Origin: an uncultured Lachnospiraceae bacterium
Lineage (GTDB): Bacteria; Bacillota; Clostridia; Lachnospirales; Lachnospiraceae
Assembly (NCBI GenBank): GCA_910584685.1
Contig: CAJUAO010000021.1
Coordinates: 1 to 48,487, forward strand
Direction of reading: 5' to 3'
Length of the DNA: 48,487 nucleotides
In this document: positions 34,829 to 43,790 of the stretch, piece after piece
Layout of the letters: the number at the start of each line of letters is the position of its first letter
How positions within the stretch are numbered: the stretch's first letter is position 1
Position numbers and translations under genes: made by a program
Notes under the pieces: model-generated
Databases searched by the model: none
What the model saw: only the letters and a program-made list of their open reading frames with translations
What the model was told of the DNA's origin: nothing

Positions 34829-35791
34829 ATGAAGAAGTTTGATGTGGTTGCATTGGGAGAGTTACTGGTTGACTTTACAGAAAATGGAATAAGCGAACAG
34901 GGAAATCCCTTGCTGGAGGCAAATCCCGGCGGAGCACCCTGCAATGTGCTGTCCATGCTTCAAAACCTTGGAAAAAAGACTGCATTTATCGGGAAGGTAG
35001 GAGCGGATGCATTCGGACAGATGCTGATACAGGCTGTAAGGGCTCAGGGTATCAATACAGATAATCTGTTGACAGATGATGTGGTGAATACTACGCTGGC
35101 TTTTGTTCATACGGACAGGGAGGGAGATAGAAGCTTTTCTTTTTATCGTAATCCGGGGGCGGATATGATGCTGCGTTGGGATGAAGTTCATCAGGAGATG
35201 CTTGGGGATACAAGAATATTTCATTTTGGAACCTTGTCAATGACAGAACGGCAGATTGGGAATGTGACAAAGAAAGCAGTTGAAAGAGCTAAAAGTGAAG
35301 GCGCGCTTATTTCCTTTGACCCTAATCTCAGACCTCCCCTTTGGAAGAGTCTGGAGGATGCGAAGGATAAAATGTGGTATGGAATCGGCCAGTGTGATAT
35401 TCTTAAAATTTCGGACGACGAGATTTATTTTCTGACAGGAACGCAGGATATTAATCGAGGAATAGAAATAATATTATCGCGCAGCAATCCCAGATTAGTC
35501 TGCGCAACTATGGGAAAAAATGGAAGCAAGGCGTTCTGCAATGGAAAAAGTGTTTTTTGCGAGCCGTTTCTGCGAAATGATACCATTGAGACAACAGGAG
35601 CGGGAGATACGTTTATGGCATGCGTATTGAATACTGTATTGGAGAAGGGACTGGAAGCCCTGTCAGAGAAGGAGCTGCTTGAGATGCTCCGGTTTGCCAA
35701 TGCCGCCTCCTCTATAATTACAACCCGCAAGGGAGCGTTAAAAGTAATGCCTGGGAAAAATGAGGTTTTGGAAACGATTGAAAAATATTAA
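34829..35791 (+). CDS. scrK: PfkB-family fructokinase
   Basis: Phosphorylates the fructose released by the GH32 enzyme to fructose-6-phosphate. The N-terminal VVALGELLVDF, substrate motif NPGGAPCNV, SFDPNLRPPLW and the catalytic ETTGAGDTFMA (Asp base) are all present. 320 residues is normal. Twelve bases separate it from the GH32 gene, with GGAGG ahead. It ends the operon; a short hairpin CTCAAC/GTTGAG lies about 40 bases downstream. Confidence 0.94.
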   Translation: MKKFDVVALGELLVDFTENGISEQGNPLLEANPGGAPCNVLSMLQNLGKKTAFIGKVGADAFGQMLIQAVRAQGINTDNLLTDDVVNTTLAFVHTDREGDRSFSFYRNPGADMMLRWDEVHQEMLGDTRIFHFGTLSMTERQIGNVTKKAVERAKSEGALISFDPNLRPPLWKSLEDAKDKMWYGIGQCDILKISDDEIYFLTGTQDINRGIEIILSRSNPRLVCATMGKNGSKAFCNGKSVFCEPFLRNDTIETTGAGDTFMACVLNTVLEKGLEALSEKELLEMLRFANAASSIITTRKGALKVMPGKNEVLETIEKY

Positions 35792-35954
35792 GGACGCTGC
35801 GGATGTAAAAAGAAGGTCTGACAGTACTCAACCCGGTGTTGAGAAGGTAAAACATAAAATATCAACTACCTATTGATAGACTTTGAAAAGCAAAGGAATT
35901 AAAATTATGGCATGAAAAGGCTTTTCAAAATTATAACAAAGAAAGGATGGTTTT

Positions 35955-36965
35955 ATGTTTGATATGCAAAAAATTGGAAAAAAAATTTCCTCATTAAGAA
36001 AAGAACATAACATGACACAGTTAGAATTGGCGGATAAGCTTAATATCAGCTATCAGGCGGTATCAAATTGGGAGAGAGGCAACAGCATGCCGGATATTTC
36101 AAAGCTTCCCGAGCTGGCGGAGATATTTAATGTATCATTGGATGAACTGCTTGGAGGAAAATCAACTCTTGTTGAGGCTGTCGTAAAGGACAATGTAGCT
36201 GAATGTATTGAAGCTAACAATATATCAGGGGAGGATGTCGGCAATGTGCTTCCTCTTTTAAAGCCGCAGCAGGTAAGTAGTCTGGTTAAGCTAAGTAATT
36301 TGACAAAAATCAGTGATTTAGCAAAAAATATAAATAGTTATCTCCCGTTTTTAGATGAGGATACGGTAAAGGAATTTGCAGAAGAAGCAGCAGAAAAAGG
36401 AGAGAGCATATATGTTTATCTGCCGTTTATGGACGAGGAGGCAGTAAACGAATTTGCCAGAAAGGCAATAGAAAAGGGAGAAGGAATAAGCGGATACCTG
36501 CCATTTATGGAGGAGGATGATGTGAGAAAGCTTGCAGAAAAGGCAGTAGAAAGAGGAGAAAGCGTAAACATGTATCTGCCGTTTATGGACGAGGAAGCGG
36601 TAAACGAATTTGCCAGAAAAGCAGTAGAAAAGGGAGAAGGAATAAGCGGATACCTGCCATTTATGGAGGAGGATGACGTGAGAAAGCTTGCAGAAAAGGC
36701 AAGGGAAAAAGGGGAAAGCGTAAATATGTATCTGCCGTTTATGGACGAGGAAGCAGTAAACGAATTTGCCAGAAAGGCAGTAGAAAAGGGAGAAGGAGTA
36801 AGCGCCTATCTGCCGTTTATGGAAGAGGAGGATGTAAGAGAGCTTGCGGTAAAGGCAATAGAAAGAGGAGAAGGTGTGGAGATATATCTGCCTTTTATGA
36901 ATGAGGATGATGTAAAGGAACTGGTAACGCTTATTTTTAAAAATAGCAGGAACAGACAGGCATAA
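35955..36965 (+). CDS. Xre-type regulator with eight 26-residue tandem repeats
   Basis: Residues 6-60 form a Cro/CI-type helix-turn-helix (RKEHNMTQLELADKLNISYQ, AVSNWERGNSMPDISKLPEL). After a spacer with one degenerate repeat-like segment (VLPLLKPQQVSSL), the protein is built of eight repeats starting with Tyr-Leu-Pro-Phe at residues 129, 155, 181, 207, 233, 259, 285 and 311, an exact 26-residue period. Two unit types alternate (DEEAVNEFARKAVEKGEG and EEDDVRKLAEKAxExGES). Each unit is probably a helical hairpin, giving an Armadillo- or HEAT-like solenoid. It lies between the sucrose operon and the GH43 gene; its target is unknown. Confidence 0.9.
   Translation: MFDMQKIGKKISSLRKEHNMTQLELADKLNISYQAVSNWERGNSMPDISKLPELAEIFNVSLDELLGGKSTLVEAVVKDNVAECIEANNISGEDVGNVLPLLKPQQVSSLVKLSNLTKISDLAKNINSYLPFLDEDTVKEFAEEAAEKGESIYVYLPFMDEEAVNEFARKAIEKGEGISGYLPFMEEDDVRKLAEKAVERGESVNMYLPFMDEEAVNEFARKAVEKGEGISGYLPFMEEDDVRKLAEKAREKGESVNMYLPFMDEEAVNEFARKAVEKGEGVSAYLPFMEEEDVRELAVKAIERGEGVEIYLPFMNEDDVKELVTLIFKNSRNRQA
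36339..36956 (+). repeat. 78-bp tandem repeat array with 156-bp higher-order period
   Basis: The DNA encoding residues 129-334 of the Xre-type protein repeats every 78 bases, and pairs of units are nearly identical every 156 bases (for example around 36487-36642 and 36643-36798). Near-identity also at third codon positions points to recent duplication rather than old repeats held by selection. Confidence 0.9.
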
Positions 36966-37058
36966 ATTAAAACAGGACAGACATAAATTAAAAAACAGAA
37001 TGACAGTAATTCAATTTGATGATACAATTAAAAGTAACAGTATTATCGTTGTATATAG

Positions 37059-37097
37059 ATATATCATACAGCCAGGGAGCACCGCTGTATGATATAT
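37059..37097. other. Perfect 14-bp hairpin upstream of the GH43 gene
   Basis: ATATATCATACAGC (37059-37072) and GCTGTATGATATAT (37084-37097) form a perfect stem with an 11-base loop. No T tract follows on either strand, so it is not a classical terminator. It may be an operator or an RNA structure in the GH43 leader, 62 bases before the start codon. Confidence 0.6.
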
Positions 37098-37159
37098 TGC
37101 TTTACAATATAAGAAAGTGCTTTTATTTTAGCCGTTTAGGGCAATAAGGGAGATTAATT

Positions 37160-38956
37160 ATGGAAAAAATACATAACCCGATACTAAGAGGCTTTCATCC
37201 TGACCCGTCTGTTATTCGTGTTGATGACGACTATTACATTGCAACATCAACCTTTGAGTGGTGGCCGGGAGTCCGTCTTCATCACTCAAGGGACCTTGTC
37301 AGGTGGGAGTTGATAGAATACCCGTTATCACGGATTTCACAGTTAAATCTTAAGGGCGTCGGACCGTCCCAGGGTATTTGGGCGCCATGTCTTAGCTATG
37401 ATAAGGGAACCTTTTATCTGGTATACACGGTGGTAAAATCCTTTTACTGCAATATGTATGATACGGAAAACTATCTTGTGACGGCGCAAAATATTCATGG
37501 TCCATGGTCAGAGCCCACGGCCCTTAATAATTTTGGCTTTGACCCTTCCCTGTTTCATGATGATGACGGACGAAAGTATATAGTAAGCATGGTAACAGAC
37601 CACAGAGTTCCTAAAAAATATGTTGGGCGTCTTGTGTTGCAGGAATTTGATTCAAGGCAGAAAAAGATGTCAGGCCCTGTAAAGGATATTTACCGGGCAG
37701 ACGGGATTTTTCTCGAGGGGCCTCATATTTTTAAGCGCAATGGTTTATATTATCTGTTCAGCGCGGACACCGGAACGGGGGAAGGACATGGACAGACAAT
37801 TCAAAGAGCTGAGAATATATGGGGACCTTATGAGATGTATAAGCCCTATGATGAAAAAAGGCAGCCAGGAGAGGCTTATTCCATACTGACCTCGCGTCAC
37901 CATGAGGAGGTCCTTCTGCAAAAATCAGGCCATTGCGATTTGGTAGAAACTAAAGATGGAGAATGGTATGCCGTGCATCTGTGCGGAAGGGCATCAAATG
38001 ACAGAAATCCTAAGGATGCAGAGAGGTTTGCCGGAGACAGGAGATATGTGCTTGGCAGGGAGACGGCCATACAGAAAATGAGATGGACAGACGACGGATG
38101 GCTAGTGCTTGCAGACGGGGGAAATACTCCTAAGGAGGAGGTTGAGCCGCCGGCATGCAGCAAAAGACAGCCTGATGAAAATATTTTATTATATGAAGAA
38201 AGCATATGTGAAGAAAGGATATGTGAAGAAAAGAGCGGGAGCGTAGTATTTGAATGGGATGACTTTGATGGGAACGCTTTAAATCTTGAGTACCAGTCCT
38301 TAAGAATCCCCATGGACGGATACCATATATCATTATCGGAACGTCCCGGATGGCTTAGAATGTACGGACGAAGCGGCTTGGCTTCACGGTTTTCCCAAAC
38401 CCTGATTGCCAGAAGAATGACGGAGTACAATATGGACGCAGAAGCCTGTCTGGATTTTGAGCCGGAGGTTTTTAAGCAGATGGCAGGAATGATTTTAATG
38501 TATGATACGGAAAATTATCTTTATTTACATATTTCTTATGATGAGGATATAGGAAAATGCATTACCCTGCTGAAAGCAGAAAATAAGAAATACGAGTATC
38601 TTACAGATTATATACCCCTTGAAAGGGAAAGGGATGTAATTCTGGGGCTTAGTGTAAGGGGAACCGAAGGGCAGTTTTTTTACGGGTATCGTGATGATGT
38701 TGAATACGGTGATACCACCGGATATGATGCTTCTGTCAGGAATGGTGATTTTCACATGGACAGCAGTGGGAACAGGAGAGGGGAAGCAATGCAGAAATTA
38801 GGAGAAGCTGTAAATATAAGCTTTTTGTCTGATGAAGCCTGCAAGGAGGGCTGGTTTACCGGCGCAATGATAGGAATCTGCTGTCAGGATTTAACAGGAT
38901 TTGGCAGGTATGGAGATTTTGACTGGTTTTGTGTGCGAAATTATAAAAATCATTAA
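37160..38956 (+). CDS. Glycoside hydrolase family 43 (beta-xylosidase/arabinosidase type)
   Basis: Cytoplasmic; no signal peptide. The propeller domain (about 1-320) carries the catalytic base Asp15 in GFHPDPSVI, the pKa-modulating Asp128 in FGFDPSLFHDDDG, and the acid Glu186 in FLEGPHIFKRNGLYYLF. The C-terminal domain (about 365-595) is the concanavalin-like sandwich of GH43 xylosidases. A short imperfect repeat (SICEE-RICEE) sits in the linker near residue 350. It is likely to release xylose or arabinose from imported oligosaccharides. No transporter for them is adjacent. Confidence 0.92.
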   Translation: MEKIHNPILRGFHPDPSVIRVDDDYYIATSTFEWWPGVRLHHSRDLVRWELIEYPLSRISQLNLKGVGPSQGIWAPCLSYDKGTFYLVYTVVKSFYCNMYDTENYLVTAQNIHGPWSEPTALNNFGFDPSLFHDDDGRKYIVSMVTDHRVPKKYVGRLVLQEFDSRQKKMSGPVKDIYRADGIFLEGPHIFKRNGLYYLFSADTGTGEGHGQTIQRAENIWGPYEMYKPYDEKRQPGEAYSILTSRHHEEVLLQKSGHCDLVETKDGEWYAVHLCGRASNDRNPKDAERFAGDRRYVLGRETAIQKMRWTDDGWLVLADGGNTPKEEVEPPACSKRQPDENILLYEESICEERICEEKSGSVVFEWDDFDGNALNLEYQSLRIPMDGYHISLSERPGWLRMYGRSGLASRFSQTLIARRMTEYNMDAEACLDFEPEVFKQMAGMILMYDTENYLYLHISYDEDIGKCITLLKAENKKYEYLTDYIPLERERDVILGLSVRGTEGQFFYGYRDDVEYGDTTGYDASVRNGDFHMDSSGNRRGEAMQKLGEAVNISFLSDEACKEGWFTGAMIGICCQDLTGFGRYGDFDWFCVRNYKNH

Positions 38957-39071
38957 GGAAATGATAAGAGTTTGCCGATAAAAGATATAGATTATGTTTG
39001 CTTTTTGGCGGAGTGTTATAATTATGAAGCCATAGCATTTATATAAATATATTGCGGTAAAGGATTAAAAA

Positions 39072-41213
39072 ATGAATCAGCATACAGGTGGAGCAAAAGC
39101 GGAAGCTTCAGGTAAAAATGAAAATATAGTTAAGAGCAGACTGTTTAAGGTGTCCGACTATTTTGACGAGAACAATGCGTTTGTAGCAGTACGGCAGGGA
39201 ATGATTATGACAATACCCCTGCTTGTTGTGGGCTCGATGGCATTAATGCTTAAAAGCCTGCCTGTTCCTGCCTATCAGGAAATTCTTCCAAAACTTTTAG
39301 ACGGAAGACTTGTGGAGATTTTTTCATTTATTCAAAGCGCAGCCTTTAGTTTACTTGCTGTTGCCATAGCATTGGCAACCAGCTTTTGCTATGGAAAAAT
39401 TAAGGTTAAGGATGAAAAGGCTGACAGCGGCGACTGTGTGATTGTTATGCTCATCACTATTGCCTCACTGGCAGGATATTCAGGTATTCAATATGATGAT
39501 TTTTCCGTGACAAAGCTTGGAAATACAAATATTTTTGCTGCGTTGGCAATCACTCTTTTTACCGGCTGGTTTTATTTTAAAATTAAGGAAAAGGGCTTTT
39601 TTAAAATCCGTCAGAGAGGAATGGAGGCTGACAGCCTGTATTCTGACGCAGTGTCGGGAATTATGTCGGCGTTGTTAATTGTGGGGATTTTTGCAGTAAT
39701 AAGACAGCTGCTTGAGCTTATTTTTCATGTGGAATCAATTCAGGAGCTTTTGGAGATTGGAGTAAACAGTCTGTTTAAACAGATTGGAAACGGTCTCGGA
39801 ATAGCTCTTATTTTACTGCTGCTTATACATGGAATGTGGTTTGTAGGCATACATGGAAATAATGTTCTTGAAACGATAATGCAGCAGAATTTTGTGGTAA
39901 TCAGCGCCGGAACGATATATAGCAAGACCTTTCAGGACGTGTTTGTAATAATGGGCGGCACAGGCTCTATTCTGTGCCTTGTTATAGCTATTCTTCTGTT
40001 TTCAAAAAAGAGCGGCGTAAGAAACATTGCCAAGCTGTCGTTGCCGACAGTAATATTTAACATCAGTGAAATAATTTCTTTTGGGCTTCCCGTTATTTTA
40101 AATCCGATTTTCTTTATTCCATATATGCTTGTGCCTGTTGTAAACTGCGTTATTGCCTATGGGGCCATTTCCTTTGGACTTGTTCCCCACGTGGTGCGTA
40201 CCGTAGAATGGACGTCACCTGTGTTTTTAAGCGGCTATCAGGCAACAGGCTCCATTGCAGGAAGTATTTTACAGGCAGTATGTCTTTGTGTAGGCGTAAT
40301 AATTTATCTGCCTTTTTTGAGAATGTTTGAGGAGAGAGACGGAATAAGGCTTATAAAGAATGTAAAGGAGCTTGTTTCAGAGCTTCAAAGGCAGGAGGAG
40401 TCAAAGAACTTTACAAGTCTTACGGCCCGGAGCGATTCTATTGGAAATGTAGCAAGGGTTTTGGCGGCTGATTTAAAGGAAGCCGTAAAAAATAAAAAGC
40501 TGTTTCTGTTATATCAGCCTCAGGTTGACAGAGAGGGTAAATGCATAGGCGGAGAAGCAATGCTCAGGTGGAAGCATCCGATTGCAGGAGCTATATATCC
40601 TCCGCTTATCATAAGGCTTGCCAAAGAGGAAAATATGCTTCGTGATATTGAGGAATATTTGTTTGACGAGTCTGCGTGCGCCATTTCAAAAATCGGCAAA
40701 GAGATTGACAGGAAATTTAAGATATCTGTCAATATTACAAATGCGTCCCTTGCATGGGAGGGCTTTGAAAGCTGTATGGCGGACCGGATAGAGAAATATC
40801 ATATACAGCCTGAGAAGCTGTGGCTTGAGGTTACGGAGCAGGAGGCCCTTGTATTTTCAGATGAAATTGTAGATAAGATATGCCGGATAAGAGAGAGGGG
40901 ACACAAGTTTTTAATAGACGACTTTGGAATGGGACATACCTCTCTTGTATATCTGCAGACGAATTATTTTGAGATAGTGAAGCTTGACGGCTCCCTGACA
41001 AGAGATGTTCTCATAAATAACAGGAACAATGATATTATAGAGTCGATTGTCAATTTGGGAAAATCCCTGAACTTCCAGACTGTTGCAGAGTATGTGGAGA
41101 CCAGGGAGCAGAGAGATAAGCTTGCGGAGCTGGGCTGCGATATTTTTCAGGGCTATCTTTACAGTAAGCCTATTGAGCTTAACGAATTTATTAAATGGAT
41201 GAAAGAGCATTAG
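39072..41213 (+). CDS. PTS EIIC (cellobiose type) domain fused to an EAL phosphodiesterase
   Basis: Residues about 25-420 form a PTS EIIC permease domain of the lactose/cellobiose family, with eight to ten membrane helices and the substrate-loop motif LIHGMWFVGIHGNN. Residues about 450-705 form an EAL domain with all key residues: GGEAMLRWKHP (EAM in place of EAL), VNITNASL, EVTEQEAL, LIDDFGMGHTSLVYL, VKLDGSL and AEYVETREQ. It probably hydrolyses c-di-GMP in response to sugar binding in the membrane domain. No EIIA/EIIB domain is attached or adjacent, so a sensory rather than transport role is inferred. Confidence 0.9.
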   Translation: MNQHTGGAKAEASGKNENIVKSRLFKVSDYFDENNAFVAVRQGMIMTIPLLVVGSMALMLKSLPVPAYQEILPKLLDGRLVEIFSFIQSAAFSLLAVAIALATSFCYGKIKVKDEKADSGDCVIVMLITIASLAGYSGIQYDDFSVTKLGNTNIFAALAITLFTGWFYFKIKEKGFFKIRQRGMEADSLYSDAVSGIMSALLIVGIFAVIRQLLELIFHVESIQELLEIGVNSLFKQIGNGLGIALILLLLIHGMWFVGIHGNNVLETIMQQNFVVISAGTIYSKTFQDVFVIMGGTGSILCLVIAILLFSKKSGVRNIAKLSLPTVIFNISEIISFGLPVILNPIFFIPYMLVPVVNCVIAYGAISFGLVPHVVRTVEWTSPVFLSGYQATGSIAGSILQAVCLCVGVIIYLPFLRMFEERDGIRLIKNVKELVSELQRQEESKNFTSLTARSDSIGNVARVLAADLKEAVKNKKLFLLYQPQVDREGKCIGGEAMLRWKHPIAGAIYPPLIIRLAKEENMLRDIEEYLFDESACAISKIGKEIDRKFKISVNITNASLAWEGFESCMADRIEKYHIQPEKLWLEVTEQEALVFSDEIVDKICRIRERGHKFLIDDFGMGHTSLVYLQTNYFEIVKLDGSLTRDVLINNRNNDIIESIVNLGKSLNFQTVAEYVETREQRDKLAELGCDIFQGYLYSKPIELNEFIKWMKEH

Positions 41214-41274
41214 TTATATTGGGCTTTCTATATGGGAAGAACAGGAGAAATTTCTGTGTTATGAAGAGGTGTTT

Positions 41275-41823
41275 ATGGAGGAATTAAAAGGAGAGGTATG
41301 CTATAGAGAGTTAAATGCAGACGAAATTAATCCAAGTATGTTTAATGGATTTATACGCAGGCAGATTGTAACAAAATGCATGAGAAAAGAAAAGGATAAA
41401 TGGATTGTTAAGGATGCGCCTTTTATAGACGATTGGAGTGACAGCGACTATAAGGAGCTTATAGGATGCCTGAAAAATACAATTACAGCAGGAGGACTTG
41501 TATATGGAGCATTTATAAACGGTGAATTAAAGGGCTTTGTATCCGTTGAGGGTAAGCCTATAGGCAGTGATAATCAGTATATGGATTTATCAAGCATACA
41601 TGTATCGCAGGATGTACGCAGACAGGGCATAGGAAGGGAGCTGTTTTTAACTGCAAAGAGGTTTGCAAGGGAAAGAAGGGCAAAAAAATTATATATATCG
41701 TCTCATTCGGCAGTTGAAAGCCAGGCCTTTTACAACAGTATGGGCTGCATAGAAGCGCAGGAATACAATAAGGAGCATGTGGAAAAGGAGCCCTATGACT
41801 GTCAGCTTGAGTGTGAGGTGTGA
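41275..41823 (+). CDS. GNAT-family N-acetyltransferase
   Basis: A 182-residue protein whose GNAT domain lies in the last 120 residues: FINGELKGFVSVEG, the strand YMDLSSIHVSQDVRRQG and acetyl-CoA loop RRQGIGRELF, then SHSAVESQAFYNSMGC. The first 60 residues are an extra segment. The ATG at 41275 has GAGG five bases upstream; an in-frame GTG at 41269 is possible. The substrate is unknown. It lies between the EIIC-EAL gene and the sodium symporter. Confidence 0.85.
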   Translation: MEELKGEVCYRELNADEINPSMFNGFIRRQIVTKCMRKEKDKWIVKDAPFIDDWSDSDYKELIGCLKNTITAGGLVYGAFINGELKGFVSVEGKPIGSDNQYMDLSSIHVSQDVRRQGIGRELFLTAKRFARERRAKKLYISSHSAVESQAFYNSMGCIEAQEYNKEHVEKEPYDCQLECEV

Positions 41824-41862
41824 TTTTTTATAGTCTGAAAAACGTTTTTAAGGAGGAAAGGT

Positions 41863-43218
41863 ATGAAAAGAGAAAGATTGGGAAGCAGGCTGGGGTTTAT
41901 ACTTTTAAGCGCAGGCTGCGCCATTGGAATTGGAAATGTGTGGAAATTTCCATATATAACAGGTCAGAACGGCGGAGGGATTTTTGTACTGATTTACCTG
42001 TTTTTTCTTGCTATTATAGGAATTCCAGTAATGACAATGGAGTTTGCGCTGGGACGCGCAAGCCAGAAAAGTCCTGTAAAATTGTATCAGGCACTTGAGA
42101 AAAAGGGAAGCAAATGGCATATCCACGGATATGTGGCAATGGCGGGAAATTATATTCTTATGATGTTTTACACTACAGTGGCAGGCTGGATGATGTATTA
42201 TTTTGTAAAAACAGCGGCAGGCGATTTTTCGGGAGCAAGCGTTGGGCAGATTAAAACTGCTTTTAACGATATGCAGTCAAATCCCGTTTCCATGGTTGTA
42301 TGTATGGGAATTGTAGTTGTTTTAGGCTTTGGCATATGCTCGATAGGCGTACAAAAGGGACTTGAGAGAATAACAAAGATACTGATGCTTGCATTGTTAG
42401 CAATTATGGTTTGCCTTTCATTTCACAGCATATTTATGAAGGGCGGAGGCGAGGGCCTTAAATTTTATCTTTTGCCCGATATTGACCGGATGAATAAAAT
42501 TGGTGTTGGAAATGTTGTGGTGGCAGCCATGAATCAGGCATTTTTCACCTTAAGTATCGGTATTGGCGCAATGGCCATATTTGGAAGCTATATAGGCAAG
42601 GAAAGAGCCCTTATGGGAGAGGCGGTGCATGTGGCTGTTTTAGATACCGTTGTGGCAGTGGCGTCAGGGCTTATTATATTTCCGGCATGCTTTTCCTACG
42701 GCGTGGAGGTAGACAGCGGTCCAAGTCTTATATTTGTTACTCTTCCTAATATTTTTAATAATATTTTTCTGGGAAGATTATGGGGAAGCCTGTTTTTTAT
42801 TTTTATGACCTTTGCTGCTTTTTCTACTGTGCTGGCAGTGTTTGAAAATATTATTTCATGTACCATTGACCTTTTTGGCTTTAGCAGAAGGAAGGCTTGT
42901 ATTATCAGCGGCATAATGATTTTTGTCCTGTCCCTTCCATGTGCGCTGGGCTTCAATGTGCTTAAGGATATTGAGCCAATGGGAGAGGGAAGTACGATTA
43001 TGGATTTGGAGGATTTTCTCGTCAGCAATATTATTCTTCCATTAGGCTCCCTTGTGTTTGTATTGTTCTGTGTGAGCCGTTATGGCTGGGGCTTTAAGAA
43101 TTTTATGGCAGAGGCAAACGAGGGAAAGGGTATAAAGGTAGCCGGCTGGATGCGTGGCTATATGATGTTTGTGCTTCCTGTTATAGTGCTGGTTATTTTT
43201 ATTATAGGAATAATGTAA
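41863..43218 (+). CDS. Sodium-dependent amino acid transporter (NSS/SNF family)
   Basis: A 451-residue symporter with eleven predicted membrane helices, the usual number for bacterial NSS proteins such as MhsT. Helix 1 has the sodium and substrate motif AGCAIGIGNVWKFPYITG, and FFTLSIGIGAMAIFGSYIG marks helix 6. It imports an amino acid with Na+; the specific substrate is unknown. AAGGAGG precedes the ATG. Confidence 0.95.
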   Translation: MKRERLGSRLGFILLSAGCAIGIGNVWKFPYITGQNGGGIFVLIYLFFLAIIGIPVMTMEFALGRASQKSPVKLYQALEKKGSKWHIHGYVAMAGNYILMMFYTTVAGWMMYYFVKTAAGDFSGASVGQIKTAFNDMQSNPVSMVVCMGIVVVLGFGICSIGVQKGLERITKILMLALLAIMVCLSFHSIFMKGGGEGLKFYLLPDIDRMNKIGVGNVVVAAMNQAFFTLSIGIGAMAIFGSYIGKERALMGEAVHVAVLDTVVAVASGLIIFPACFSYGVEVDSGPSLIFVTLPNIFNNIFLGRLWGSLFFIFMTFAAFSTVLAVFENIISCTIDLFGFSRRKACIISGIMIFVLSLPCALGFNVLKDIEPMGEGSTIMDLEDFLVSNIILPLGSLVFVLFCVSRYGWGFKNFMAEANEGKGIKVAGWMRGYMMFVLPVIVLVIFIIGIM

Positions 43219-43268
43219 AAAATGCATGAAATCAAATAAAAATTAACCATATTAAACACTAAGAAGTA

Positions 43269-43297
43269 TTGACTTAAATAATAATATAAAGTAAAAT
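43269..43297 (+). promoter_or_regulatory. Sigma-A type promoter of the Hpt/HD-GYP/hybrid kinase group
   Basis: TTGACT (43269-43274), a 17-base spacer and TAAAAT (43292-43297) lie about 100 bases before the Hpt gene, in the 171-base gap after the transporter gene. Confidence 0.6.
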
Positions 43298-43398
43298 GAT
43301 TTTAAGTTTTGTTTTAAGGCTTATATGGAGTAATTTCCTATAGATTAAAATAGGTAAATAATAATATTAGGACTAAAAGGTAAGGAGAGGTGCTGATA

Positions 43399-43749
43399 AT
43401 GGATTTGTTTGATGAATTAAAGGCTTTGGATGTGGATGTTGACGCAGGATTGCAGCGTCTTAACGGAAATAAAAATCTTTACACAAGGCTGCTTGGTTCC
43501 TTTGTAAAGACAATAAACGAGTATTATGTTCAGCCTGATTTTGACGGCAATGATTATAAGGAAACAACGGATAGGGCTCATGCGATTAAGGGCGCATCCG
43601 GAAATCTTTCAATAACTCCAATTTATGAGGCATATACACAGATAGTGGATTTGTTGAGAAAGGACCAGCCGGAGCAGGCAAGAGAGCTGCTTAAAAATAT
43701 TATTCCTATTCAGGATAAAATTATAGAGTGTATTAATAAATGTATGTAG
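43399..43749 (+). CDS. Histidine phosphotransfer (Hpt) protein
   Basis: A 116-residue all-helical protein with the Hpt motif AHAIKGASGNLSI; His61 is the likely phosphoacceptor. It could relay phosphate from the hybrid kinase encoded 1.3 kb downstream to the receiver of the HD-GYP protein. The start at 43399 is preferred (GAGG eight bases before); a GTG at 43390 lies too close to its site. Confidence 0.88.
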   Translation: MDLFDELKALDVDVDAGLQRLNGNKNLYTRLLGSFVKTINEYYVQPDFDGNDYKETTDRAHAIKGASGNLSITPIYEAYTQIVDLLRKDQPEQARELLKNIIPIQDKIIECINKCM

Positions 43750-43790
43750 CAAATGCTGTTCTTGATAACATCAGAAGAAAGAGGATATAG

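Noticed and set aside
36339..36956. CRISPR array
   Set aside because: The regular repeats are coding, contiguous and in frame; there are no variable spacers.
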